Assembly (NCBI GenBank): GCA_964546955.1
Contig: CAZJLP010000002.1
Span: forward strand, 122,111-186,110
Length of the DNA: 64,000 nucleotides
Direction of reading: 5' to 3'
DNA from: CAZJLP01 sp964546955
GTDB lineage: Bacteria > Verrucomicrobiota > Verrucomicrobiia > Opitutales > Opitutaceae
This document shows, piece by piece, positions 18,677-27,836 of this stretch. The position numbers and the translations under genes are program-made. Positions within the stretch are counted from its first letter, which is position 1, and the number at the start of each line of letters is the position of its first letter. The notes beneath the pieces were generated by a model. That model was given only the letters and a program-made list of their open reading frames with translations. It ran no database searches and was not told where the DNA came from.

Positions 18677-19357
18677 TCATGGCTTCGGAGGCAAAGAATC
18701 CTGAGCTAAGTAAGGCGTCGGATCTGTCAGGCCCGCAGCGGCGAAGGCTTCGCGGCGTTCGACGCAGGTGCCGCATTTGCCGCAGTGAATTTCCCCTCCT
18801 TTGTAGCAGGACCAGGTGCGCGAGAAATCGACCCCGAGGCGGGCTCCTTGCGCGGCGATTTGGCCCTTGGTCAGCCCGATGAACGGCCGCAGCAGTTGAA
18901 TCCCGGCATAAGTTCCCAGCCTCATCGCCTCGCCCATTGCCCGCATGAATTCCTCTCGGCAATCGGGATAAATCGCGTGATCTCCGCCGTGCGCCGCGAT
19001 GACCAATCCCTCCGCGCCGATGCTTTCGGCGAAACCCGTCGCGATGGAGAGCATGATCGGGTTGCGGAAGGGGACGACGGTTTGCTTCATGTTGGCGGCT
19101 TCGTAGTGGCCTTCGGGAATGTCGCCGCCCGAGGCGAGCAGATCTGAAGCGAACAAGCGGTCCATGAAGCGCAGCGGGATCATCTCATGGCGCACGCCCA
19201 GTTTTTTGGCGTGTTCCGCCGCAAACGGCAGCTCGCGGGGATTGTGTTTGGAACCGTAGTCAAAACTCACCGCTGCGTCCACGGTGTGCTCCTTCCGCGC
19301 CCAGTAAAGCGCGGTCACGGAATCCATCCCGCCGGAGCAAAGGACGACGACTTTCAT
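18677..19357 (-). CDS. queC: 7-cyano-7-deazaguanine synthase
   Basis: QueC makes preQ0 from CDG with ATP and ammonia. The 226-residue protein has the PP-loop CSGGMDS (7-13) and the C-terminal zinc cluster (SCYKGG...HCGKCGTC). The length is usual. It is transcribed toward queE. The 164 bases between this gene and the divergent deacetylase-like gene hold a weak, degenerate heptamer pattern (cattcgt, cattcac at 19480-19493) and a TATA-like tract, but no preQ1 riboswitch that I can recognise. Confidence 0.95.
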   Translation of the reverse strand: MKVVVLCSGGMDSVTALYWARKEHTVDAAVSFDYGSKHNPRELPFAAEHAKKLGVRHEMIPLRFMDRLFASDLLASGGDIPEGHYEAANMKQTVVPFRNPIMLSIATGFAESIGAEGLVIAAHGGDHAIYPDCREEFMRAMGEAMRLGTYAGIQLLRPFIGLTKGQIAAQGARLGVDFSRTWSCYKGGEIHCGKCGTCVERREAFAAAGLTDPTPYLAQDSLPPKP

Positions 19358-19521
19358 TGGTACGATTTACTCGAAGAAACCACGAATGCACACCTATATA
19401 GTCACCCCGGGGAAACGCGCGAGAGCAGAGCAACCGGAATCCGCACCTGTTCGCTTTTCATTCGGGCGAACTTAGTTCACATTCGTCATTCACATTCGAG
19501 GGGCTTTCAAATTACCAACCG

Positions 19522-20385
19522 ATGGCGGAGTTGATTATTCTTCACGATCCGGAATGCGCGAACTATGGGTCGTCCATGCGGCCCGAACAGCCGGCTCGCG
19601 TGGTGAAGACCGCGGAGCACCTGCGGCGCCAGCACCCGGAATGGGAATGGCGGACGGCGCCATTGCCGGAGGAGGAGTTTCTTTTGCTCGCGCACACTCC
19701 GGCGCACTTGAAACGGCTGCAACAGGCGCGCGATTTCGATTCCGACACGCCTTTTTTCAGCGACATCTACGCGTATGCGCGGCGGTCGGTTGGTTGCGCG
19801 TTAGCGGCAGTGGATCTCGCGCTGCAGGGCAGGAAAGCCTTTTCGCTCATGCGCCCCCCGGGACATCACGCCACCGGATCTGAGGCCATGGGCTTCTGTT
19901 ATTTGAATCAAATCGCTATTGCAGCGCTCGCGGCTCGGGCAAAAAAAGGGTGCACCCGCGTGGCGGTCTGGGACTTCGACGCGCACCATGGCAACGGGAC
20001 GGAAGCCCTCCTGCAGGACCGCGTCGGCTTTCTTTTCTCGTCCGTGCACCAATATCCCGGATACCCGGGGACCGGCACCGAATCGTTCAGCAACTGCCAC
20101 AATTTTCCCGTCCCGCCGAACTCATCTCGACGGGACCATATGGATGCGTTGAAGCGAGCCTGGGATCTGGTGGTCGCCTTCCATCCGGAATTGGTGTTGG
20201 TCTCGGCGGGCTTCGATGCCTACGCACAAGATCCGCTTACTTCCATGACCCTGGAAGCCGACGATTTCGCCGAACTCGGCCGATGGCTGAAACAGGCGGA
20301 ATGTCCGGTGGTCCCTCTGCTGGAGGGCGGATATAGCACCGATTTACCGCAACTTGTAGATTCTTTTTTGACCGCGTGGGCCTAG
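19522..20385 (+). CDS. histone deacetylase family protein
   Basis: This is a 287-residue zinc amidohydrolase of the acetoin utilisation/acetylpolyamine hydrolase group. It has the family signature RPPGHHA with paired His at 115-116, metal ligands in DFDAHHGNGT (D153, H155) and the late Asp in VSAGFDAYAQDP. All catalytic positions appear intact. The substrate cannot be read from sequence. RNase D follows after 28 bases on the same strand. Confidence 0.92.
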   Translation: MAELIILHDPECANYGSSMRPEQPARVVKTAEHLRRQHPEWEWRTAPLPEEEFLLLAHTPAHLKRLQQARDFDSDTPFFSDIYAYARRSVGCALAAVDLALQGRKAFSLMRPPGHHATGSEAMGFCYLNQIAIAALAARAKKGCTRVAVWDFDAHHGNGTEALLQDRVGFLFSSVHQYPGYPGTGTESFSNCHNFPVPPNSSRRDHMDALKRAWDLVVAFHPELVLVSAGFDAYAQDPLTSMTLEADDFAELGRWLKQAECPVVPLLEGGYSTDLPQLVDSFLTAWA

Positions 20386-20413
20386 TCGCTTCTCTTGTTG
20401 CCAACCTCACATT

Positions 20414-21553
20414 TTGAAAGCGTCGCCACCCAACCAACTCAACGACCAAACCGGGCAGCTCGCGCCATTGTTGGCTGCTCTCAATCGGGTGGAAGAGGTT
20501 GCGCTGGATACCGAAGCCGATAACTTATTCCATTATAGAACAAGGGTTTGTCTCCTTCAGTTCTACGTGGCGGGCGAGATTTTTCTAGTCGATGTGCTGG
20601 CGGATATCGATCTGTCGGGACTATGGCCTGTGCTGGCGCAGAAGCACTTGCTCATGCACGGAAGCGACTTCGACCTGCGCTTGCTTTTCGAGCTTTGCGG
20701 TTTTCGGGCAAAGAGCATGTTCGATACCATGCTCGCGGCGCAACTGCTTAACCGGCAACGGATAGGGTTAGCCGCACTGCTCGAGGAACACTTTGGCGTG
20801 GCCTTGGACAAGGATTCCCAGAAGGCCAATTGGTCGAAGCGGCCCCTGACCAAGAAACTGCTCGATTACGCCTCGTTGGATGTCTTTTACCTGCCCGAAC
20901 TGCGTGACATCCTGACCCATGAACTCGTCAAACTCGATCGTCTGGGGTGGCTCGACCAGCAATGTCGTCGCCAGATCGAAGCATCGCTGAGCGGTTTTCC
21001 CCGCGACGACGAAAATGCCTGGCGGATTGGACGGTCGGAACGTCTCCGCGGACACGGTTTGGCGGTGCTCCACGCCGTATGGCATTGGCGTGAAGATTGG
21101 GCGCGGAGGCTGGATGTTCCGCCCTTCAAGGTGACGGGTAATGAGATGCTGCTGAAATTGGCCGACGCGGCCGATAAGGGGGCTTCGGCGGCCGCGATTT
21201 TCGAGTCCGTTCATCTCGGAAAGCGCCACGACCGGCTGGGCACCAGTCTTCTCACCGCGTTGGAGAACGGCTTGGCGCGCGATCCGCATACGCTGCCGAG
21301 GCGACGCGGCCGCAACCCCGATCATCAACCCCTGACTGCGGAGGAGCTCGCTCTGCAGGACCGTTTAAAAGCGGACCGCGACCGGGTTTCCGCACAACTT
21401 CAGCTCGATCCCACACTGATTGCGAATCGCTCCCAGCTGGCGCAGATCGCACGATTTCCCCAAAAAATCGACGAGATCCTTCTGCCCTGGCAAGCCGACC
21501 TGCTGCGCAAGGAACCGTCGCTCAATCCCACGCCGCCTGCCGCGGCCTCCTGA
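20414..21553 (+). CDS. rnd: ribonuclease D
   Basis: RNase D is a 3'-5' exoribonuclease of the DEDD group that trims tRNA and other RNA ends. The 379-residue protein has ExoI ALDTEAD (D32, E34), ExoII HGSDFDL (D85) and ExoIII DYASLDVFYL (Y152, D156). An HRDC domain follows from about 205 (RLRGHGLAVLHAVWHWREDWA). The start is a TTG at 20414; no in-frame ATG precedes the ExoII motif, so TTG is well supported. Confidence 0.92.
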   Translation: MKASPPNQLNDQTGQLAPLLAALNRVEEVALDTEADNLFHYRTRVCLLQFYVAGEIFLVDVLADIDLSGLWPVLAQKHLLMHGSDFDLRLLFELCGFRAKSMFDTMLAAQLLNRQRIGLAALLEEHFGVALDKDSQKANWSKRPLTKKLLDYASLDVFYLPELRDILTHELVKLDRLGWLDQQCRRQIEASLSGFPRDDENAWRIGRSERLRGHGLAVLHAVWHWREDWARRLDVPPFKVTGNEMLLKLADAADKGASAAAIFESVHLGKRHDRLGTSLLTALENGLARDPHTLPRRRGRNPDHQPLTAEELALQDRLKADRDRVSAQLQLDPTLIANRSQLAQIARFPQKIDEILLPWQADLLRKEPSLNPTPPAAAS

Positions 21554-21586
21554 CGCGGAGGCGTCGATTGAACGATCCGCTCGCCG

Positions 21587-23215
21587 ATGTCCGATTCCGC
21601 CAACATCGCGCGGCATCTGCCGCTGATGGCTTCGCAGCGGCCGACGGCGCCGGCTTTGAAGATTCCCCGCGGCCGTTCGAAGAGCGGCGAAATCGATTAC
21701 CTCGTCCTCTCTTTTTCGGAATTGGACTTGGAAGTGGCTGCTTGGTCGGCCCGCTTCCGGTCGCGCGGTATTGCCGCGGGCGATCGAGCGCTGCTAATGG
21801 TGCCGCAGGGGCTTCCGCTTATCGCGGCAGCGTTCGCGCTGTTCTCGGTGGGAGCCGTGCCCGTCGTGATCGACCCGGGTATGGGACTCAAAAACTTCCT
21901 TGCGTGCGTCGAGCGCTCGCGTCCCAAAGCGCTGATTGGAATTCCGCTTGCGCGGGTGCTGAGCAGACTCTTCCGTCGGCGTTTTCGTTCGGTGCAAACC
22001 AGGGTCGCGGCCTCCGGCAGTCCGCTCGGGCGCTTGTCCGGTCCGAAATCCGATCCTCTACGCTCGGCGCCTGCGCCGCGCTGCGCGCCCGATCTTGCCG
22101 CGATTCTGTTTACGTCAGGCTCAACGGGGGCGCCGAAAGGCGTCTGCTACGAACACGGCATGTTTGAGTCACAGGTCGCTCTCATTCGCGACACCTACGC
22201 GATCGAGTCCGGCGAAATCGACCTGCCGATGCTGCCCATCTTCGCCCTTTTCAATCCGGCGCTCGGCATGACCACGATCGTGCCCGAGATCGATCCCCGG
22301 CGCCCGGCCGCGGTCGAGCCGGCGAAAATCGTCCAAGCCGTGCGCCAGGAAGGCGTCACGAATTCGTTTGGCTCGCCGACCTTATGGGGCAAGGTGGGAC
22401 AGTATTGTATCGACAAAGGTATTACGCTGCCGACCTTGAAACGCGTGCTGTGCGCGGGAGCTCCCGTGCCGGCGAAACTGTGGGAGCATTCCCCAAAATT
22501 TCTGCCCCGGGGAAAACTGCACAGTCCCTACGGAGCCACCGAGGCTTTGCCCGTCAGCTCGATCTGCGCGGACGAAGTCGATTCGCGCGCGGTGCGGGGC
22601 GCCTGCGTCGGAAAGCCCGTTGCCGGGGTGCGGGTGAAAGTCGTCCGAATCTCCGAGGGTCCCTTCCGCACCCTCCTCGCGGCCCCCGAATGCGGGCCGG
22701 GTGAAACAGGCGAGATCGTCGTGTCAGGGCCGAACGTGACACGGACTTACGACGGACTTAGCGAAGCGACCGAAACCGCGAAAATCCCGGACGGAGACGT
22801 CGTGTGGCATCGCATGGGGGACTGCGGCTACCTCGATTCGGAGGGAAAGCTTTGGTTTTGCGGACGGAAAGTGGAGCGCGTTCAAAGCCCTGAAGGTCCT
22901 CTGTTCACCGAGCCCTGTGAACAGGTCTTTCGCCAACACGCCGCCGTGGGGCGGTGCGCTTTGATCGGCGTGGGTGTCACGGGCGCCCAAAAACCAGCAT
23001 TGGTGGTGGAACTTGACGGGCAAACGGACAACTCGCGGGCAGTCAGGCTTGCCCAGGAACTCCGTCAGCTCGCGAAAGAGCACGCGCACACCGCAGGAAT
23101 AGCCCTGTTCTATTTCCATCCGTCGTTCCCCGTGGACGTGCGGCACAACGCAAAAATCCACCGGCTGACCCTGGCAAACTGGGCGCAAAGCCAGAAAGCG
23201 GTGGAAGTGGTATGA
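21587..23215 (+). CDS. oleC: OleC-type acyl-AMP/beta-lactone synthetase
   Basis: This is a 542-residue member of the AMP-dependent synthetase family with P-loop FTSGSTGAPKG (about 175-185), YGATE and the C-terminal GDCGYLDSEGKLWFCGRK. The end-to-end pattern (short C-domain, SSIC, CGPGETGEIVVSGPNVT) and the adjacent oleD make OleC the best call. OleC converts beta-hydroxy acids to beta-lactones in long-chain olefin synthesis. A generic fatty acid-CoA ligase is the alternative. oleA and oleB are not in the window. Confidence 0.85.
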   Translation: MSDSANIARHLPLMASQRPTAPALKIPRGRSKSGEIDYLVLSFSELDLEVAAWSARFRSRGIAAGDRALLMVPQGLPLIAAAFALFSVGAVPVVIDPGMGLKNFLACVERSRPKALIGIPLARVLSRLFRRRFRSVQTRVAASGSPLGRLSGPKSDPLRSAPAPRCAPDLAAILFTSGSTGAPKGVCYEHGMFESQVALIRDTYAIESGEIDLPMLPIFALFNPALGMTTIVPEIDPRRPAAVEPAKIVQAVRQEGVTNSFGSPTLWGKVGQYCIDKGITLPTLKRVLCAGAPVPAKLWEHSPKFLPRGKLHSPYGATEALPVSSICADEVDSRAVRGACVGKPVAGVRVKVVRISEGPFRTLLAAPECGPGETGEIVVSGPNVTRTYDGLSEATETAKIPDGDVVWHRMGDCGYLDSEGKLWFCGRKVERVQSPEGPLFTEPCEQVFRQHAAVGRCALIGVGVTGAQKPALVVELDGQTDNSRAVRLAQELRQLAKEHAHTAGIALFYFHPSFPVDVRHNAKIHRLTLANWAQSQKAVEVV

Positions 23216-23243
23216 ACCTGAAGAGGATCAGGAGAACGGCTCC

Positions 23244-24251
23244 ATGAAGACCCTCGTCACGGGAGGAACAGGCTTTCTGGGCCGGCGGCTCGTTGAACGG
23301 CTGCTGACGGAGAATCGCGACGTGGTTATCCTCGCGCGGCGCGTCGATCCCGAACTCGCGCGGCGCGGCGTTCGTTTCGTGGCGGCTCCGCTCGAAGACA
23401 CGGCCGCGGTGCGCGCGGCTTGCCGAGGCATAGAATCGGTTTTCCACGTGGCGGCAAAGGTCGGCGTGTGGGGGCCGTACCGCGAATTTTTCGCCGCCAA
23501 TGTCCTCGGTACGCGGGCCCTACTCGCCGGTTGCCGTGAGCACGGGGTCAGGACGTTCGTGCACACCAGCACGCCCAGCGTGGTGTACAACGGCCGCGGT
23601 CTCGCCGGCGCGAATGAAACGCTCCCGCTGACGACGGCGTGTCCAAGTCCTTATCCCCTGACCAAAGCGATGGCCGAGCGCGAGGTGCTCGCCGCAAACG
23701 GCTCCACCTTCCGCACCATTGCGCTGCGACCTCACCTCATCTGGGGAGTCGGCGATCCCCACTTGGTGCCGCGCGTGCTCGAGCGCGCCCGCACGGGCCG
23801 CCTGCGAATCGTGGGTCGGGGGGAGAACCGCGTGGACATGGTGCATGTGGAAAACGCAGTCGATGCGCATCTCGATGCGGAACGTGCGCTCGTGAAGGCA
23901 GCCAACGCCGGCGCGCCTGCCGCGGGTCGAGCGTATTTCATCACGAATGGAGAACCGGTGCGGTTGTGGGAGTGGATCAATGGGTTGTTGACTGCGTTGG
24001 GGAGAAAGCCGGTCACAAAGCGTCTCCCGCTTTCAGCCGCGGCGGCGATGGGTTCCGTGTGTGAAGCGGCCTGGCGCATCCTAAGAATAACGGGAGAGCC
24101 GCCGATGACGCGTTTTGTCGCGGCCGAACTGGCGAAGGATCATTGGTTCGATATTGGAGCGGCGCGCCGGGACTTGGGGTACACCCCCCGCATCAGCATG
24201 GCGGAGGGCATGGAGGAGCTGGTGCGAGTTTTGAAGGGTCCGGGGGATTGA
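23244..24251 (+). CDS. oleD: OleD-type NAD(P)H 2-alkyl-3-ketoacid reductase
   Basis: This is a 335-residue extended SDR of the 3-beta-HSD type. The nucleotide-binding motif TGGTGFLG is at 6-13 and the catalytic YxxxK is Y137 and K141 (PYPLTK). It reduces the 2-alkyl-3-keto acid made by OleA to the beta-hydroxy acid that OleC uses. The ATG at 23244 has a good Shine-Dalgarno (aggag) about 10 bases upstream. It lies 28 bases after oleC. Confidence 0.86.
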   Translation: MKTLVTGGTGFLGRRLVERLLTENRDVVILARRVDPELARRGVRFVAAPLEDTAAVRAACRGIESVFHVAAKVGVWGPYREFFAANVLGTRALLAGCREHGVRTFVHTSTPSVVYNGRGLAGANETLPLTTACPSPYPLTKAMAEREVLAANGSTFRTIALRPHLIWGVGDPHLVPRVLERARTGRLRIVGRGENRVDMVHVENAVDAHLDAERALVKAANAGAPAAGRAYFITNGEPVRLWEWINGLLTALGRKPVTKRLPLSAAAAMGSVCEAAWRILRITGEPPMTRFVAAELAKDHWFDIGAARRDLGYTPRISMAEGMEELVRVLKGPGD

Positions 24252-24276
24252 AGGGCGAGGCCTCTGGCCTCGCCCT
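24252..24276. repeat. short T2 palindrome, possible bidirectional terminator
   Basis: Perfect 11-bp arms agggcgaggcc/ggcctcgccct flank a three-base loop, directly after the oleD stop. The right flank cgccctacctttcgatcct is identical to the right end of T3 (41201-41219), so this is a reduced member of that repeat family. It lies between convergent genes and could end both transcripts. Confidence 0.75.
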
Positions 24277-24321
24277 ACCTTTCGATCCTAATCCCCCCGG
24301 CGCCAAACATCGCAAATGCGC

Positions 24322-25122
24322 TCAGATCGATCGCTGCCTCACCGCTTCGAAGAGCGTGATGATGGTCGCCATGGCGACGTTCAACGAGTCGGCTTGGCCC
24401 GCCATGGGAATGCGGACTTGAGCATCGCTCTCCTTCAACCAGTATTCACTCAAGCCATACTGCTCGCTGCCCATCACGATCGCTAGCGGGCCTCGCAGAT
24501 CGGTTTCGGTGTAGAGGTTTCGGGCGGCCGGCGTCGTGGCAACGGCGCGAATCCCCTGTTCCCGCAGCCATTGGCGCACCATTGCGCTTTCGGAGATCAC
24601 AACGGGGACGGAAAACAGGACCCCGGTCGACGAGCGCACCACGTTGGGATTGAAGATGTCCGTGACCGGATCGCACACGCTGACCGCCTCCGCGCCGGCG
24701 GCATCCGCACTGCGCAGAATTGTCCCCAAATTGCCCGGTTTCTCGATCGCTTCCACGACCAGGAGGAAGGGGGGGGGTTTCAGCGCGAGATCGGAGAGCG
24801 AGCGTTTCCACTGGGGGGCGACGGCGAGAAGGCCATCCGGGCGTTCGCGATAGGCTATCTTGGCAAACGCATCTTTCGAAAGTTCGAACAGTTGCGCGCC
24901 GGCCCGGGCGGCTTCGTCGATCAAGGCCGGTTCGTTTTCGCCCAGAAACCAGTCGGGGGAGAAATACAACTCGGTCAGGCGAACGGCTTTCGCGAGGGCT
25001 CGGCGAATTTCACGGTAGCCCTCGACGAGAAAAACGCCGGCTTCGTCCCGCGGACGGCGGTCCCGCAGGCGAACAAGCTGTTTGATTCGCGGGTTTTGGA
25101 GGCTGGAGATCTTCTCGGTCAT
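24322..25122 (-). CDS. TrmH/SpoU-family RNA 2'-O-methyltransferase
   Basis: This is a 266-residue SPOUT methyltransferase. The three SpoU motifs are visible: EKPGNLGTILRSADA, IVMGSEQYGLS and IPMAGQADSLNVA. An N-terminal substrate-binding domain (SLQNPRIKQLVRLRDRRPRDEAGVF) resembles that of 23S rRNA ribose methyltransferases of the RlmB/TsnR type. The exact target nucleotide is not certain. The gene is convergent with oleD. Confidence 0.9.
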   Translation of the reverse strand: MTEKISSLQNPRIKQLVRLRDRRPRDEAGVFLVEGYREIRRALAKAVRLTELYFSPDWFLGENEPALIDEAARAGAQLFELSKDAFAKIAYRERPDGLLAVAPQWKRSLSDLALKPPPFLLVVEAIEKPGNLGTILRSADAAGAEAVSVCDPVTDIFNPNVVRSSTGVLFSVPVVISESAMVRQWLREQGIRAVATTPAARNLYTETDLRGPLAIVMGSEQYGLSEYWLKESDAQVRIPMAGQADSLNVAMATIITLFEAVRQRSI

Positions 25123-25363
25123 CAGCAGGGAGCAGCATTACGGAACGGAACGCGACGGGCGTAAAGCCTAGCGTGGAAACGAGACGGGCGCCTGCGGGCT
25201 GACCGGCAGAACGGCGGAGCCTGCCGTCCCCGGCGGGCTATTAGTGCGGGATTCCGCCTAGTCCACTAGGGACGCGCAGGAATTCGGGGGCGAGATCGAC
25301 CTTCCCCTATCACCACCCTTTTTGCTTTAAGAAAGCCGCTTCACCTGTGATTTCTGTCCCTCC

Positions 25364-26740
25364 GTGGCTCGAAAACCGTTCAACGCGCATCCGTTCAGTT
25401 ATCACCAGGAAATCGAACTGGAGATTCATACCCTGACCAATTTGGGAGTGGGGCTGGGCCGGGTTCCTTTGCAAGCGAAGGACGGCACCGAGACGCAATG
25501 GGTGGTCATGGTGGCGTTCGCGCTTCCCGGTGAGCGGGTGAAGGCGCGCGTATTTCGCAACCACAAGAATTACTCCGAAGCAGATGTGGTGGCCATCGTG
25601 AAGGCTTCCCCGCAGCGCGTGGTGCCACGCTGTCCCTTGTTTGGGCGGTGCGGTGGGTGTCAGTACCAAAACCTCGCGTACGTCGAGCAATTGGCCTGGA
25701 AACGGCAACAAGTGGAAGAACTCCTCCGCCACATGGCCGGCATCGAATTTCCGGTCGCCCCGGTGATCGGCTCGCCCGAGGAATACGGCTACCGGTCGAA
25801 AATCACGCCGCATTTCGCAGCCCCGCGCACTGCGGCGAGTTTGGAGTTTCGTGTTTCTGGTTTGGAGTTGCCCCCGAAGTCGCAAGCGGACGGATCGACA
25901 ACTCCAAACCCCAAACTCCAAACGAGAAACTCAGACAGACCCCCTTTCCCGATTGGTTTTCTTCGCCAAGGGACCCGCTTCGATCTGGTCGATGTTCCTC
26001 GTTGTCCGATCGCGACGGACGCGATCAATGCGCGGTTACCGGAGGTTCGTGCGGAAGTGCGGGCGCGGGCGGAAGCAGGCGAGTATGCGCGCGGAGCCAC
26101 CCTCCTTCTGCGCGAGGCCTCCGGCGAGGTGACGACCGACTACGATCGCGTGATCACGGAATCCGTCGGCGATTTGAAGCTCCGGTTTCTCGCTCGGGAT
26201 TTTTTCCAAAACAATCCCTTTATCCTCCCCGCATTCACACGGTACGTTCGCGAGCGGGCGGCCGATTCCGGGGCGCGGTTCTTGATCGACGCCTACTGTG
26301 GCAGCGGGCTTTTCGCCCTGACCGCGGCGCCTTCCTTCGAGCGCGTCGCCGGGGTGGAGCTCAGCACCAGTTCGGTCGCGTTTGCGCGGGAGAATGCGAA
26401 GACAAATGGAATCGCCAACGCGGAGTTCCAGGCAGGGGACGCGGGGTCCATCTTTGCCGGGTTGTCCTTTCCGCCGGCCGACACCGCGGTGGTCATCGAT
26501 CCTCCGAGGAAAGGGTGCGACGAAAGTTTCCTGAAGCAGCTCTTCGCTTTCGGGCCCCGCGCGGTCGTTTACGTAAGTTGCGATCCGGCCACTCAAATGC
26601 GCGACCTGCGTCAATTTTTAACCCAGGGCTACGCGGTCACTGCCGTGCAGCCCTTCGACCTCTTTCCTCAAACGCGTCACTTGGAATGTGTCGTGACTCT
26701 GCGCGCTGGCGCACGTCGGGGAAGTGCAAACGGAGGATAG
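25364..26740 (+). CDS. rlmD: 23S rRNA m5U1939 methyltransferase with repeat-encoded insert
   Basis: RlmD (RumA-like) is a SAM-dependent, [4Fe-4S] enzyme that methylates U1939. The TRAM domain covers about 12-75, the cluster cysteines are C90, C96, C99 and C214, and the catalytic Cys is in VYVSCDPATQ. The start is GTG at 25364. Residues 159-190, between KITPHFAAPR and FPIGFLRQGTRFDLVDV, are encoded by the heptamer element H8 and have no place in the usual family alignment. The frame is kept and all motifs are intact, so the enzyme is probably active. The stop lies inside element H9. Confidence 0.9.
   Translation: MARKPFNAHPFSYHQEIELEIHTLTNLGVGLGRVPLQAKDGTETQWVVMVAFALPGERVKARVFRNHKNYSEADVVAIVKASPQRVVPRCPLFGRCGGCQYQNLAYVEQLAWKRQQVEELLRHMAGIEFPVAPVIGSPEEYGYRSKITPHFAAPRTAASLEFRVSGLELPPKSQADGSTTPNPKLQTRNSDRPPFPIGFLRQGTRFDLVDVPRCPIATDAINARLPEVRAEVRARAEAGEYARGATLLLREASGEVTTDYDRVITESVGDLKLRFLARDFFQNNPFILPAFTRYVRERAADSGARFLIDAYCGSGLFALTAAPSFERVAGVELSTSSVAFARENAKTNGIANAEFQAGDAGSIFAGLSFPPADTAVVIDPPRKGCDESFLKQLFAFGPRAVVYVSCDPATQMRDLRQFLTQGYAVTAVQPFDLFPQTRHLECVVTLRAGARRGSANGG
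25838..25933. repeat. heptamer inverted-repeat element H8 inside rlmD
   Basis: The left arm (25838-25871) and right arm (25899-25933) are inverted copies matching at about 27 of 34 positions. Both are built of a gtttgga-like heptamer, as in H7. The element lies wholly inside the rlmD coding frame and is translated as SLEFRVSGLELP... about 32 residues. Confidence 0.88.
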
Positions 26741-26810
26741 AGGGAGAGAACCAATCCGTAGAGCGAACACGCCTGCGTCTATCTGCCACTCTCTATCCTC
26801 TCCCTTCTGG
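26731..26810. repeat. heptamer inverted-repeat element H9
   Basis: The left arm (26731-26751) reads cggagga, tagaggg, agagaac and contains the rlmD stop codon. The right arm (26786-26810) reads ccactct, ctatcct, ctccctt, ctgg. A separate palindrome (gtgaacg/cgttcac, 26812-26831) follows and overlaps the end of the convergent gene; it may act in termination. Confidence 0.68.
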
Positions 26811-26827
26811 AGTGAACGTTCACGCGT

Positions 26828-27709
26828 TCACTCGTACCGGGCGCTGCGGCCAAAATAGTTCAGCAGCCAGATTTCCTTCCAGACGCGATAGCGGCCCTCG
26901 TAGGTCATCTTGCCGAAATCGTCGCGGTGGGCATGCGGCATGAGAAATCCCAGCTCCGTGTTCACCTGTTCCAGCTCCCGCTGCTGGGCATTGAGGTCAT
27001 TCAGAGGTTCGGTCGCCCACGGGAGCAACATCTCGTTGGCCTTGGTCATACGCAGACGATGTCGCTGCAGCAGATGCTTGAGCGAACGGCGCCAGGGATT
27101 GCGTTCGACCAACCACGTTTCCGGGTAAAAACCACCAAAGGGAAGGTACAGGTTGTCGGTCACGTAGCGGTATCCACTGACCGTTTGGGAGGCCAGGCTG
27201 TAACACACTGAAATAGCACCGTTGGATTGAGGTAGAAACGTGACCTGGATGCGGATTTCCGCTTTGGCGTCCTGATAAACCGACACGCGCAAATAGATGT
27301 TGGGGCCCACTTCGGCGCGCAGGGCCTGCACCTGCCGAAAATTCTGGGTGCGAAGCCAGTCTCGAATTCGAAGCAACCGCGCATTGGTCGGCCATTCCTC
27401 ACCCGACGTGTTCACGACGAATTTGGGGAAGAGGGGAAGAGGACTTACGCTCAGGGCGGAAATCGCCAGCCAGTTGTAGGCGGTTTCGCACAGAAACCAG
27501 ATCAAGAAGAAGGCGATGGCCACGACCCAGAACGGACGATCGATCCAGCCAAAATCCACGCTCACTTTTGCGCTGCCGACCGCGAACCAGATCCAGCGCA
27601 ACCAACGATTGACGATCGCGAGCACGGGGGAAGCGAACCGCTGGTTCACCTGCAGCAACACCAGCGACAAGAGCATTCCACTGATTAAAACGAAGTACGC
27701 GAATTCCAC
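26828..27709 (-). CDS. unknown membrane protein
   Basis: I do not recognise this 293-residue protein. Hydrophobic helices occur at about 1-20 (FAYFVLISGMLLSLVLLQV), 38-50 and 58-80 (VVAIAFFLIWFLCETAYNWLAISAL). A soluble C-terminal part of about 200 residues follows, rich in aromatic and charged residues (WLRTQNFRQVQALRAEVG, LYLPFGGFYPETW). The start is GTG at 27709. The only neighbour on its strand is dnaN, which lies upstream across the SRP RNA region. Confidence 0.6.
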   Translation of the reverse strand: MEFAYFVLISGMLLSLVLLQVNQRFASPVLAIVNRWLRWIWFAVGSAKVSVDFGWIDRPFWVVAIAFFLIWFLCETAYNWLAISALSVSPLPLFPKFVVNTSGEEWPTNARLLRIRDWLRTQNFRQVQALRAEVGPNIYLRVSVYQDAKAEIRIQVTFLPQSNGAISVCYSLASQTVSGYRYVTDNLYLPFGGFYPETWLVERNPWRRSLKHLLQRHRLRMTKANEMLLPWATEPLNDLNAQQRELEQVNTELGFLMPHAHRDDFGKMTYEGRYRVWKEIWLLNYFGRSARYE

Positions 27710-27734
27710 GCGGAAGAAAATTAAGGAGGAGAAC

Positions 27735-27836
27735 CGGCTTCCCGCTGATCCGACCTATCGGTGGTAGGCTGGCAAGGAACCAGCGGCACGGTCAGTCAGG
27801 AAGGAAAGCAGCCGCAAACCTAGGCAAAGCAGACGT
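27735..27836 (+). ncRNA. ffs: probable signal recognition particle RNA (small 4.5S type)
   Basis: The segment ggtcagtcaggaaggaaagcagcc (split: ggtcag / ggaagg / agcagcc, about 27791-27816) keeps the three conserved blocks of SRP RNA helix 8, including the GGAA tetraloop and the AGCAGCC strand. Upstream bases can form hairpins (ccga/tcgg, gctgg/ccagc). The ends are estimated. It lies between the start of the unknown membrane protein and the dnaN stop codon. A covariance search would settle the exact limits. Confidence 0.65.

Noticed and set aside
19358..19521. preQ1 riboswitch before queC
   Set aside because: No short preQ1-I type hairpin with an A-rich tail is present. Only weak heptamer-like units are visible.
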